Assembly: GCA_015501585.1 (NCBI GenBank)
Contig: JADNRY010000371.1
Location: 1-59,573, forward strand
Source: Rhodocollybia butyracea
Lineage: Eukaryota; Basidiomycota; Agaricomycetes; Agaricales; Omphalotaceae
Reading direction: 5' to 3'
Length of the DNA stretch: 59,573 nt
Positions 45,068-56,487 of the stretch are shown in pieces. Positions within the stretch are counted from its first letter, which is position 1, and each line of letters starts with the position of its first letter. Under the pieces are notes generated by a model that made no database searches, was not told the origin of the DNA, and worked only from the letters and a program-made list of their open reading frames with translations. The translations under genes and the position numbers were made by a program.

Positions 45068-47280
45068 ATGACCTCTCGAGATCAATCAGAGAAGTCATAT
45101 CAGAGTGTGCGCGATCGCGCACCTTCCATTCGTGGTGACATGTCACCACACTCAATCTATTCAGTCGCATCAGTGACTCATTCCATACGTGCGTCTGAAG
45201 GACAGCACTACAGGCAGGACAAGAGTCCACCTAATGAACAGTCTATGACTATTCATAAGAAACGGCCAACCCGAGAGGGTTTAAGTGAGATTTCTTCTGC
45301 GCTACGAGATGTAGCGGCATCACTCGACAAGAGTACGCAAGTACTCAATCGTATTCTCAATATAACTGAGAAATGGGATGCATCTAGCATCCGATCTAAT
45401 GAAGAAAGATCTTCTTCATCAAGAAACAGCAATAGAATCACTATTGCTGCACCCACACCAAGACAGCCTGCTGTCACACCACCGGTATTGCACAACGCAA
45501 CACCATATATTCATATCGAGACAAACAACTTGGTACGCCAATGGCATGAGACTGTGCCCAAGGCACTGTCAGTCCAACAATCACTGTTGGACAAACAGTA
45601 TTCACAAGGGATGACCAAGTCACTCCGTCATGTTCCTGTATTCCGACAGGAATACACACCAGTGTCAGTAACTACACCGACACCCATCAATACATCCCGC
45701 ATGAGACAGAGTCCCAATGCGGAGGCAGCGTCTCTGACACTGCGAGGTCCCAGGCCATTACCTGTGACCAAATCTTGCTCACCGCAAAGTGCGGTGAACA
45801 TTAACAATGAACCGAAGTTACCTTGTAAGTTCAATCAGGTAGTAGCGATACCACCACAGGAAAGTACAATGTACTTACCTACTGCAAGGGCACCAGTGGT
45901 ACCCAATATTATTACACCTCCAGTAGTTGTACTGAACACTACTGGAAATCACTCCAGTATGGGACCGCAACATGGTACCCTTCCGGTAGTTCCTACTACC
46001 ATATCCATTGCCCCGGTGACACAAAGTGTTGCCCCTCCGGTAGTACACACTACCGTAAGACTGCCCAAATTGCCGCCCAGCAATGTGCCAGAGCCAAGTT
46101 CAATGCCAGTACAAAGGGTATTGGCCGAGTTGCAACCACAGCCGCTTCCGGTGGGAGTAGCTAAAGATTAGGTGAGTCACATAGCGATTCAACGCCAACA
46201 TAATGCCAGTCTCCGAGATTTTGGATTTGCGCCATCTGGGCTTCCCGACCAAATGGTGGGATATAATGTCGATGGAATACCCGTTGATAAATTGACTACT
46301 CCCAGAGAAATCTGGGATCGATTTTACATTCCACCCGCTGAGTCCTTTCCAGGACCAAGCAATAATGCCGGAGCAAAAGCTCCTAGCAAAAAATCCTGTG
46401 AGGGGGGGAGGAAGCACAAGAGTGCTAAATCCAAAGGCCACAAACGCAGCCCGTGGTCAGATGAATCATCAGACCCAAGTGACACCGAGTCAAATACTGA
46501 CTCGTTGTCTAATGCCTCTTGGCTAGACAAATTTGCTACCCGCAAGGGTAAAATTACTAAAAATGAGCAGCGTAAATTACTGCGCTCACTTGCATCTAAG
46601 ATGCGAGAAACAACAGGTGACAATGAACGTCGTTCCCAATGGAAACACAAGGTACACAAAGTGTACCGTAAACAAATTTGAGATAAGGTAGGAAATCCTA
46701 TCCCTCCCATTGAGAGCCGTAAAACTCTTAAAGTTCCATCTCCGGAGGTCTATGACGGATCTCCGGATGTCGATGGCTTCGAGCGGTGGCTAATGTCACT
46801 TCTCCAATGGATGGTAGTCAACCGCATGTGCGGTGACGATTATGATGCTACACGGACTGCCATGCTTGGCATGTTTCTCCAGGGCAAAGCCCTTGACTGG
46901 TACAGTGACGAAGTCGCTGGTATACACCGTGCTGCCCTTAAGTGGACATTTGAAGGCGCCATTATTGGTGTCTTTGATCGTTGCATCCAAGCAATGACCA
47001 TTCATCAAGCTGCACGGCAGTTTGACCTTATTGAGTACTCACCCGATACGTGTGTGAGGGATTATTATTCCTCACTTACACAATGGGCATCACAGATGCT
47101 CCAAACACCGGATGATGCAACAATGCGGAAACGGTTCATTGAGGGATTACCCTTCAATATTATCAGGCAACTCACAAACAAGGGATCGTTCCGGAGTATG
47201 CCAAATTAGAAGTGATGGTCAGAGCCGTCGCGCGCATTGAGGACCACACGGCCCTCACTAAATATTACGTCTCATCTAGA
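45068..47280 (+). pseudogene. Gypsy Gag with two stops and a frameshift
   Basis: One reading frame runs from the ATG at 45068 to about 47190, broken by TAG at 46169-46171 and TGA at 46679-46681. Near 47190-47205 the frame shifts, and the protein text continues (VPEYAKLEVMVRAVARIEDH) in the next frame. The N-terminal third is Ser/Thr/Pro-rich. The conserved capsid part (Retrotrans_gag type) reads PEVYDGSPDVDGFERWL, then FLQGKALDWYSDEV, then RDYYSSLTQWASQML and RKRFIEGLP. No knuckle, protease or pol follows. It cannot make a full Gag as it stands. Confidence 0.8.
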
Positions 47281-47719
47281 AATAAAGATGACGAACAATC
47301 ATCGGAATACAAAACTGAATTGATTATTTCAGTGGCCTTTTTGGCTTGAGGGAAAAGACAATTGTAATTGAATAATTATGCACATGGGAAAAACCAACTG
47401 AACTCCAACTTTTCGCAACTCAAGATATGAGAAAATCTAATTGTCTTTTCAACTACCTGGATTTAGGAACATTCTGTAACTGATTTGATAGCATATATTT
47501 GTCTAAATTCAGTTAATCTTTCAGTTTTGTAAAATGATATACCAAAATGGGAGATTTCACACAAGTTATCTATTCTATTGAATACACAAATTTCAGTAAC
47601 AAATTCTATATATGTGAAAGTTCCGCCGAGATGTCAAGAATCGGATTGCATTTCTGCCGAGCAGAATTTTTTACCCTTCTGGTGTGTCACATCCCTGATG
47701 TTAATCTGGTGGGGGAGGA

Positions 47720-47972
47720 TGTAACGCCTCCGGCTCTCCATAATCACCACTGACCGTATCCGGCGATACGGTCATCCTAGACGGCGCCGATAGACCAAAC
47801 GGTCTATCTTATCATTCTATTTATTATTAATTATATAATAACTCCGTTACTATAAGTATTGTACGATTACTTAAGAGTCTAGTTAGTCTTTTACACCGTC
47901 GTACACACAATAGTATCCTATTTGTCTTGTTCACCGGTGTTCTTAAGGACTTTGCCCATAGGGCGCATTATA
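47720..47972 (+). repeat. Gypsy 3' LTR
   Basis: 253 bp, same termini as the 5' copy (TGTAACGCC..GCATTATA). Ends TA rather than CA. Confidence 0.85.
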
Positions 47973-47977
47973 TGGGT

Positions 47978-48462
47978 GCTCTGAGGCTGCATAAATATTT
48001 TAAAAATATAGTTCACAGCTGGGATTGATCATGATACCTCACGCGATGACAGTGGCAGTGCCATCAGTACCCCTATTGGTATCCGCCACACACACAGATA
48101 CCGCCCCAATTTGCATTTATTGGCTGTTAAATATGAGTTTTGTTACGATGTTTCCTCCCCCAGATTTTATGTGCAGAGGTTTTCTTAAAAGTGATACCTG
48201 TGACCCGCTGGGATTTGTGGGAAGCAGATACTGGGATCCACAGGTAGTGATACCTGCAAGTATTCCCATGAGTCCTACCTACAAGTACTTAGGTAGTACT
48301 CAGACTCATGGACATCATCTGCTGGATTTAACAATACATTGACAGATAATTCAGCAGATATCCTCACCAAGATGTTAGGGACAATGGGTTAGAATAAATC
48401 TTCATAGGTGTCAGCTGAGTGTTCTCTGTTTGGATTTGTAGTTCATCAATAGAGCTGGGGAG
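47978..48462 (+). pseudogene. Copia pol 3' terminus remnant
   Basis: The frame ending at 48392 reads TLTDNSADILTKMLGTMG, matching the conserved N-x-AD-I-x-TK-L ending of Copia RNase H. Upstream text to about 48025 is in other frames and degraded. A purine tract, AGAGCTGGGGAG, ends at 48462 just before an LTR-like start. Only the last few dozen codons of pol remain. Confidence 0.5.
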
Positions 48463-48770
48463 TGTTGAACAGTCAAAGTGTTCTATTTTTGATAAGTACC
48501 ATTGGCTCTGTTAAAAGTTGATGATCTTATCTCATTATGTCATCTATATGATCATGAGTTTATGTTGTAATATTCTACATATATTGACACCTCAGCATCG
48601 TTCTACCCACTGTTACTGAGGTTAGTACTCACATCCCTTACTTCTTGCACTTATTACTGACTGTGTATCTAGAACTCTCTTTTATTTCAATACTTTTGAT
48701 AGGCTCACTGACTCATTCATTTTTGATTTTGTTATGCATCTATCTAATTCCTATCTAAATTGTGATTACA
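48463..48770 (+). repeat. Probable Copia 3' LTR
   Basis: Starts TGTTGAACAGTC right after the purine tract and ends GATTACA (48764-48770). TG..CA ends and position fit a 3' LTR of about 308 bp. No partner LTR in the window. Confidence 0.4.
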
Positions 48771-48774
48771 TCAG

Positions 48775-49250
48775 CAAGTTGGAAGGTGTATGGGGAGTAT
48801 GGCACCATACTCTCCATACTCTTCCATACATTCCCATACAAAGTATGGCAAACTAGGGGGTAGATAAAACTTTTATACACTTCCATACACCCCATACAGG
48901 TCCTATCCCCATACCATTACATGCTTATACTGTTCTTCCATACACAATAGTGTCAATGTTATCAAGCAACAAGGCATTATATTTGGGTAGATATGTGAAC
49001 AATCAGTGAAACATGTACAATCTACTTGCGCCGCCAAAAAACTACAAAATCCCATTGCGTTCTCACCTCTCATCCTCACAGGCTTTGATAATCATTGAGT
49101 TGTATCCAGGCTTGAATGCCTATAAACAGACTAGCTGGTAGCCATTGTTAATGCACAAACATTGAAAAAATTAGTTTTTGTGGTACATAGCCTTGCACAG
49201 TATAGCTAATGCGCCAGATGGAAATACCGCAAAAAACTTCTGCTTAAGTT
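48775..49250. other. GTATGG/CCATAC-rich segment, no gene
   Basis: Repeated CCATAC and its inverse occur densely at 48783-48945 (GTATGGGGAGTATGG, CCATACTCTCCATACTC). Similar text recurs at 50620-50690 and 51190-51290. Possibly eroded MITE ends. No coding sequence. Confidence 0.4.
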
Positions 49251-49927
49251 TTCAATGGTAGAGATGTCCACGAGTCCAGGTCTTTACAGGTACTCGCAGG
49301 TAAGATCCGTGGGAAAACCTGCGAGTATGTGACCCGCGGATCCCAGGATCCGTTTCCCATGGGTCCGGCGCAGGTCACAGGTCAGACTTTGAATAATTTC
49401 AGCTGACTTGCAGGTACTTGCGGGTATTTTTATGACTTGTACAAGCAATCTAAACCCATACATTTGTTAATTAGTGCTCAAAATTTATAGTACAAGCAAC
49501 AATATTTGTCAGTTAACACTCAGAACTTACAGTAATTCATAGTATCATGTTTATTATAGTACTTATCAAGTACTGGCACATATGTTTGAGGTTGTAGACA
49601 GCTCACGACGTTTGGCGCTAGTTTAAGCGCCCCATCGCCGTGAGCTGTCTACAATGTAAAACCTTTGTGTCAGTACATATTTACTTCATAACTAAGTATG
49701 AAATAATAGTAGACATATAAATGGTATGTATCATAAAACAGGTAAGTACTTTATTAATGATTATGAGTACACTCTTTGGCATAAATACACAAATACCTGC
49801 AGGTACTTGAGAACTCGCAGGTAAATTACCTGCGAGTCAAAGATCCGTTTCCCACGGATCTTCCGCAGGTCACAATTCAAGGCTTTTGGGCCACAGGTAC
49901 TTGCGCGCGGACATCTCTATTCAATGG
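49251..49927. mobile_element. hAT-type MITE, 661 bp
   Basis: Element 49259-49919 with ends TAGAGATGTCC on both sides and perfect 8-bp target copies TTCAATGG (49251-49258, 49920-49927). The left end (ACGAGTCCAGGTCTTTACAG) is clearly related to the MITE at 43208, and both carry the CAGGTCACAGGTC block. The two halves are long imperfect inverted repeats meeting at a central palindrome. Confidence 0.85.
49592..49654. repeat. Central 63-bp palindrome of the hAT MITE
   Basis: TTGTAGACAGCTCACG pairs with its inverse CGTGAGCTGTCTACAA. The inner part GGCGCTAG..AAGCGCC pairs less perfectly. It sits at the symmetry centre of the 661-bp element. Confidence 0.8.
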
Positions 49928-51841
49928 TGAGCAAATCAGACGAGGGTAGAATCAGTGTGCTAATTAATATATATTTTGTTAAAAAGGTCCATATTTAATT
50001 TAAATAGTCACATACAGTGGTCCCTGGTTCCATCTTCATTCACATGCTCATGCTCAATAAATCCTCATTGTCATTGTTGTGCACTTTAACAGATTGAGCA
50101 ACAACAAACGCGGAGCTATGCCCAAACATATTGCTGCACAGCATAATGGTAATGTGCCTACAGGAAAGCCACACAAAAGCAAGAAAGAGATTCAGTGATG
50201 GATGGTGAGAGATAGAGAATGAGATGGAAGAAAGAAAAAAGTCAAAATCAAGTTAAGTTCAAAGAAAATGTAACGTGACCATGAAAATAGATGAAGCATG
50301 TGAAACTATGCAGCTATGGAAAGCTCAGTCCATTGGAACTCGAGGATTGAAATACACAACTTTAAGTCCCTTGCAACCTGGTAAGTTACAGTATCTGGCC
50401 CCAGAATTGAGCCACTTGACTCTCATTCCATTCACGCCTAATTTATAAGATGATCCCAACCAACAAACAACCAATCGCATCTGATGTATTTTTTCAAGCT
50501 GACCAAGAAACAATGGCTTAAAGAAGGACGGCGCCATCATGCAAGGCAGGCTAGTAAACTAGCTTTTAATGTACTTTATCAATGTCTTTCTGATATATCT
50601 TGGTATACAAAATTTTAAGCCACCCCATACCACCCCATACCAGCCATACAACCTCCAGCTCCATGCAGCTCCATACTGGTTGTTGATTACTCGCTATGTA
50701 TGTAAGTGACCGGACATTTGGTTTTTTGGGGCAATTTACCTACAACTTACATATTTTCTTGGGTAGTCATACTAATATTTGGAATCTACATAAAATTTAG
50801 CATCTGATACACCTTTCATCTGAAGGATAAAAGGTTCCCAGTGCTGTGTTATGCCTAAATAAGGAAATTTTACTATGTCCTTGCTGCAACGGATTGAGGC
50901 CTCATATTTGAGATGTTTTCTTCCCCTTTAAGCACCCAAGTAGTCTTGAACCTCAGAACATGTTATATGGCCCTTAATGTACAGTTCATTCTAGTAGTAT
51001 TATTAATAATATGATGAACTGTACAAAAGTAGTAACATTAACATGGAATGAGTGACCTTTGGACTTATCTCATTAACACCATCATGTTCAGGCTCAGCAA
51101 GTCCTTAATTCTACAGAAGGACCGGCTCAGATACACTCTTTTATAGCCATGATTAGCCAAACATCATGTGTCTGGTCACTTATGTACATAGCGAGTATGG
51201 AGAACTCAGTATGAAGTTGTATGGCTGATGTATGAAGTGTATGGAACAAATTATCTCCATACTCCCATACACTCCCATCCACTGTCCAACTTGTTGATGT
51301 ATTATTCAGACTTATTAGATTTATCCATTTCTATCCTTTTGGACTTATTGGACTTTTCATTTATTCATGGACCATACTTAATTAATTTGATTGGACTATA
51401 TATAGTGGTACCTACTTGGCCACCATAGTTGTTTGACATCTCTTTATCTTGCTGAGGGTAAGTAAGTTCTACCTTTCTACTTTACCTGTTCCTTAACTTA
51501 GGAACTTTCTATAGTTAATACTATGACAAATATAAGCTCACCTGTTTAATGTGTTGATAGGGGAAGTAAGAAGCTAAGTGTCTGTCAAAGGTGACACTGT
51601 CTGTCAAGACAGTAATACATTGGGTATCTATCTACTTTAAGTAATAAATAAGATCTAGATCTAATGTAATGATAAGCCCATGGCACAGATAAGATATTGA
51701 TAGATAAGATAAAATATAAGATAAAGCAAATGAATAGAAATCTGTGACAAATACTTAGTTTAACAAGGTAAGTTGATGAGACTTGTTCAGTTTACCTCCA
51801 GTGATGAGACTTTGGCTTTTAATTAATTTCAATGGATTAAA
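49928..51841. other. Intergenic with inverted repeats, no gene
   Basis: 50630-50715 pairs with 51165-51250 (CTCGCTATGTATGTAAGTGACC against the inverse of GGTCACTTATGTACATAGCG), suggesting a MITE of about 650 bp with unclear ends. A smaller palindrome, GTACAGTTCAT..ATGAACTGTAC, lies at 50979-51024. No supported coding sequence. Confidence 0.45.
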
Positions 51842-54800
51842 TTAAACAGCCTTTAAAAAACAATGTGTCCAATGTTGACCATAAACACATTTCTCAAAGG
51901 AAAGTGTTGTGAAGCCTTGGCATGACATAATAGATAGATTCTTGTTTGTGATCAACATTTTCCGGTACTGTGGTGGGATCCAGAGGATGAATTGTGAAGC
52001 AGGTGGAAAATGAATAAAACCCTTTTTGGAGAGATACCAGTTTGTACAACCTGGTAAAATAGTCAGAGAAACTTTGAACACAAGAATATGCTGATAAAAC
52101 AAACCAGAAGGGGGATTTTTGTCAGAGTAATCAGGGGCAAGATTGGTATTTGTACTCTCAATCCTCACAGTCTTATCATAAGAGCTTAATGAAATTTGAG
52201 TTCTATCTGGGAAAAATGCCAATGACTTGATCTCACACTGATGACTCTGGAGTGCTTGAACTATACCAGTGGAAGCACCCCAGAACCTCACAGAGCCAGA
52301 TGCAATTCTGGTTCCTTGTAGGGAAAATGACAGTAAATTGACCCAATTGTCATGTCCCTGGACTTGGTCACCTATTTGGTCACCAGTGGAAGCATCCCAG
52401 ATCCTCACAGTCTTGTCACAAGACCCAGAGGCAATTCTGGTTCCATTTGATGAAAATGCCACTGAATTGACCCAACTATCATGACCCTCAAATGGTTCAC
52501 CTATTTGTCCACCAGTGGAAGCATCCCAGATTCTCACAGTCTTGTCATGAGAGCCAGATGCAATCCTGGTTCCATCTGGTGAGAATGCTACAGACTTAAC
52601 TGCATGCTCATGACCCTGGAGTGGTTCACCTATTTGGTTACCAGTGGAGGCATCCCAGATTCTCACAGTCCTATCATCAGAGCCAGACACAATTCTGGTT
52701 CCATCAAGAGAAAATGACACTGAATTGACTTTACTTCCATGAATTTGAAGTGGTTTGCCTATTTGATTGCCAGTAGAAGCATCCCAAATCCTTACAGTTT
52801 TGTCATCAGAGCCAGAAGCAATTCTGGTTCCATCTGGGGAAAAAGCTACTGATCTGACCCAAGACTCATGCCCCTGGACTGGTTCACCTAATTGGTTGCC
52901 AGTGGAAGCATCCCAGATCCTCACAGTCCTATCATGAGAGCCAGATGCAATTCTGGTTCCATCTGGTGAAAATGCAACTGAATTGATCCAAGTGTCATGG
53001 CCTTGAAGTGGTTCACCTATTTGATCACCTGTGGAAGCATCCCAAATCCTTATAGTCTGGTCATCAGAGCCAGAAGCAATTTTGGTTCCATCTGGTGAAA
53101 ATACCACTGAATTGACCCAATCATCATGTCCCTGAAGTGGTTCACCTATTTGGTCACCAGTGGAAGCATCCCAGATCCTCACAGTCTTGTCATGAGATCC
53201 AGAGGCAATTCTGGTTCCATCTGGTGAAAATGCCACAGAATTGACCAGGTTGTCATGGCCCTGGAGTGGGTCATCTATTTGGTCACTATTGAAAGCACCT
53301 GACCAGATCCTCACAGTCTTGTCATGAGAGCCAGAAGCAATTCTAGTTCCATCAGGTGAGAAAGCAACTGAATTGACCCAATTGTCATGACCCTGAAGTG
53401 GCTCACCCATTTGGTCACCAGTAGAAGCATCCCAGATTCTCACAGTCTTGTCATCAGACCCAGATGCAATTTTGGTTCCATCTGGTGAAAATGCCACCGA
53501 CTTGACCCAATCATCATGACCCAGAAGTGGTTCTACTATTTGCTCACCAGTGTGAGCATCCCAGATCCTCACACTCTTGTCATGAGAGCCAGATGCAATT
53601 CTGGTTCCATCTAAGGAAAATGCCACTGAATTGACCTCACGCTTGTGACCCCGTAGTGGGTCATGTATTTGGTCACCTGTGGAAGTATCCCAGACCCTCA
53701 CAGTCTTGTCACAAGAGCCAGATGCAATTCTGGTTCCATTTAGAGAAAATACCACTGAATTGACCTTACCATCATGACCCTGGAGAGGTTCACCTATTTG
53801 ATCACCAGTAGAAGCATCCCAGATTCTCACGGTTTTATCATCAGAACCAGAGGCAATTCTAGTTCCATCTGGTGAAAAAGCCACTGTGTTGACCTTACCC
53901 TCATGACCCTGGAATGGTTTGCCTATTTGGTCACCAGTGGAAGTATCCCAGATCCTCAAAGTCTTGTCATTGGAGCCTGATATAATTCTGGTTCCATCCG
54001 GGGAAAAAGCAACTGATCTGACCCAATTACCATGACCCTGGAGTGGTTTGCCCATTTGTTTACCACTTGATGCATCCCAAATCCTGATTACTCCATAACT
54101 GTCACCTGTCACCATCTTACTTCCATTTGCAGAAAATGCTACACTGCTGATATAATTAAATGCATGCCAGCAACCAATACTTTCCCCATTCCACAGCCTG
54201 GACTTACGTTTAACCTCCACAACTCTTGTAAGGTTTGGAAAATAGCTTCTTTGGCCAGACCAAAATGGCAGAATACTCAGATATAGATGAGCTGTTATAT
54301 TCCTCACTTCACTTCCACCAAATAACAATACAAGTTTTTGAAATTCCCAAACCGTGATCTCAACACCACTAGCCCCTGTCATTTTATCCTATTGTTTGCT
54401 CAATTCAACTCTATTTCCTGTGCACTTAAGATCACATACCTGTATTTTGATATCCAATAATACACTACCACATTCATTCAGGAGACCCAAAACATTCATT
54501 GCCTCAATCCAAAACACACCTCTTTCTATCAAGAACTTGTTCAGTTCCTCCAGAATGCTTCCTTTCAATCCTGACCTTTTGAGATGAAAACCCCAGAATT
54601 GACAACAATATTGAAGAGTTTCTCTGATGTTTCTTTTTATTGTCTCTGCCAGCTTAGGCACCTCTGAATCAGGTACAAATGATGAAGGTAACTCGCACAT
54701 ATTGAACCTCAGATCCCTCATGATATCAAAGCATGACTGAGCCAGATGATAATGGACAATGGGTCCCTGATAAATAGAAGCAGGGGTGTCTTGATAGTTG

Positions 54801-56457
54801 ACAACAAAATCCGTAAATGATGCATGAAATGTGAAGATGCATTGATCTTTCTCAGAAAGATAAAAAACTGACTGCAGATTGTTGATCAGATCTTCTACCA
54901 AGTCCCTCTCCACATTAAGCAGTTCACTAATTGCAGCACATGTCAACGGTCTTCCTACTGAGACTAGTGTATGAACTATGTTCCAATCTCTGCTTTTCCT
55001 TTCCTCTTTTCCTGAAATCACTTGATTCAGGATTCCAGCATAAAGCTGAGTCAAGTCCTCGCTATCTGTTCGATTATTCAGCGCATCATCAAGCTGTTCC
55101 TTTTGACGTGCAACCCCCTTAGCCTGTTTCACAAACTTTACTATAGTGGCTGCATAGATGAACAGCTTTCCAGACAAACATTTGAGCGTCTGTAGCTGTT
55201 TTTCTGAAGCAATGCCTGCAAGTTCAGCCTTGACAAATCTATATACATCATCTGTAACTGAGCTTTCAGCCACTTCATGTAATATAAATTTCTCCACCTG
55301 ATCTTTTGAGTGAATAAGATCATTCATAGCCTGCTCTGGTCGGCTTGTAAGGAAAAATTTTAATCCAGGCATTTTTTGAGCTTCAATAGCTGGAACAAGG
55401 TATTTCATAACCTCTGAGACTTCATCACATTCATCCAAAGCATCAAGAATGAGTACTGGGGCATATGTTCCTCTGAATCCAGATTTCCAAACTATGTTCC
55501 AAGGCTCAACTAATAATTTCAAAATCTGTTCTTGGGGACTCTTTCTAGGAACATCTGGATTCTCACTCAAGACATCCCTGAGAGCAGTTGCAAAAGGCTT
55601 GGAGTAACATGCCAATTGATAAGCCAAAGTGGGAATGAGCAGCCTATAATCTCTGCATTCAGGGATTTGTCTAGAGCAGAAGAATGATCCAGCTAGGATT
55701 TTCCGTTTCTCTAGAGCAAAGCATATAGATTTGGCAATGGTGCTTTTGCCTGTTCCTGCCATCCCACATATCCAGTATCCTAAAGAGGACTGGGAGCCAA
55801 TGGCCCATTTCTCAATTTCTTCTAGGATTTGAAGCCTAGTTCCCTCGGTACATGGCTTGCGGTTATACTTCAGACCCAAATCACTATCATGGAATGCTTG
55901 CCATGAGTATGGGACCATTTTTGACAATGGAGTACCCTTTTATGTTGTGATTAGTCGGAAAATCCTGGAACAAATTTGCTGAGACTTTACCTGAATGTAA
56001 TTGCTTTGGACTGTAGTAGTGATATTCTGAGCATTGTTGAACTGGCCTCCGTGGATGCTGAAGCTGTGAGCATTGGGAAACATCAAGGCTACATTGGAAG
56101 GTGGTTCCACTTCATTATTGATTGCATGATATTCTGTGATATGACTTTGAGCTGCATACCAGATTTCAGCGGTTCTAGTTATAGTTATCCAAGCAGAAAA
56201 GATAAGTACCTAGAGTGACCATCGACTCTGGGACTGGATCTGGAGTTGGGTGGACTAAAGTTTTAGTGTCTCTGCCGATTGCATGGACTCCTGTGTTGCA
56301 ACTTTGAGCTACAAGCCATATTTGTCAACAATGTATTGTTCTTCTTATAGGTATACATGCACGAAAGGCAAATACCTGGAACTGTAGTAGCCGGAGGAGC
56401 CGGGGTTGCGCTTTGTGTGTTGGATTTCCGAGATACTTTCTTGATGAACTTGTGCAT
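51842..56457 (-). CDS. NACHT-WD40 NOD-like receptor (STAND protein)
   Basis: Supported exons on the minus strand: about 56083-55991 (FPNAHSFSIHGGQFNNAQ, a typical basidiomycete NLR N-terminal segment), 55936-54440 (NACHT) and 54388-51842 (WD40), with introns of 54 and 51 nt. A first exon near 56457 (MHKFIKKVSRKSNTQSATP) is likely, but its joins are uncertain. The NACHT part has the P-loop GMAGTGKST (55765-55739), Walker B LILDALDECDEV and FLTSRPEQAM. The C-terminal half has 14 regular WD40 repeats of 43 residues plus two decayed ones, 15 having lost about six residues. In such proteins the WD40 array senses a ligand or partner and the NACHT drives oligomerisation. In Podospora, relatives (HET-E, HET-D) act in non-self recognition. 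No cell-death effector domain is clear at the N-terminus. After the last repeat, about 90 residues resemble nothing known. Confidence 0.88.
52200..54160 (-). repeat. Array of 129-bp WD40 coding repeats
   Basis: Fourteen full units of 129 bp encode SVAFSPDGTRIASGS..DKTVRIWDASTG-type blades with very high identity between neighbours. Differences cluster in the residues after each GH, in the SGS-x-D position and in the G-x-Q-x-x-x-P segment. Confidence 0.85.
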
Positions 56458-56487
56458 AGTGAGTTTGCTGCCTATTTTGTTGTGCAC

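Larger units (their letters stand above)
44642..47977 (+). mobile_element. Gag-only Gypsy-type LTR retrotransposon
   Basis: Two 253-bp LTRs (44647-44899 and 47720-47972) start TGTA[G/A]CGCCTCCG and end GCGC[G/A]TTATA. The 5-bp target duplication TGGGT lies at 44642-44646 and 47973-47977. A purine tract (GGTGGGGGAGGA) precedes the right LTR. Between them is a damaged gag and about 450 bp without coding capacity. Protease, reverse transcriptase and integrase are missing. LTRs differ at roughly ten positions, so the insertion is older than the Copia element. Confidence 0.85.

Noticed and set aside
45253..45495. 80-codon minus frame opposite Gypsy gag
   Set aside because: Antisense shadow of the gag reading frame.
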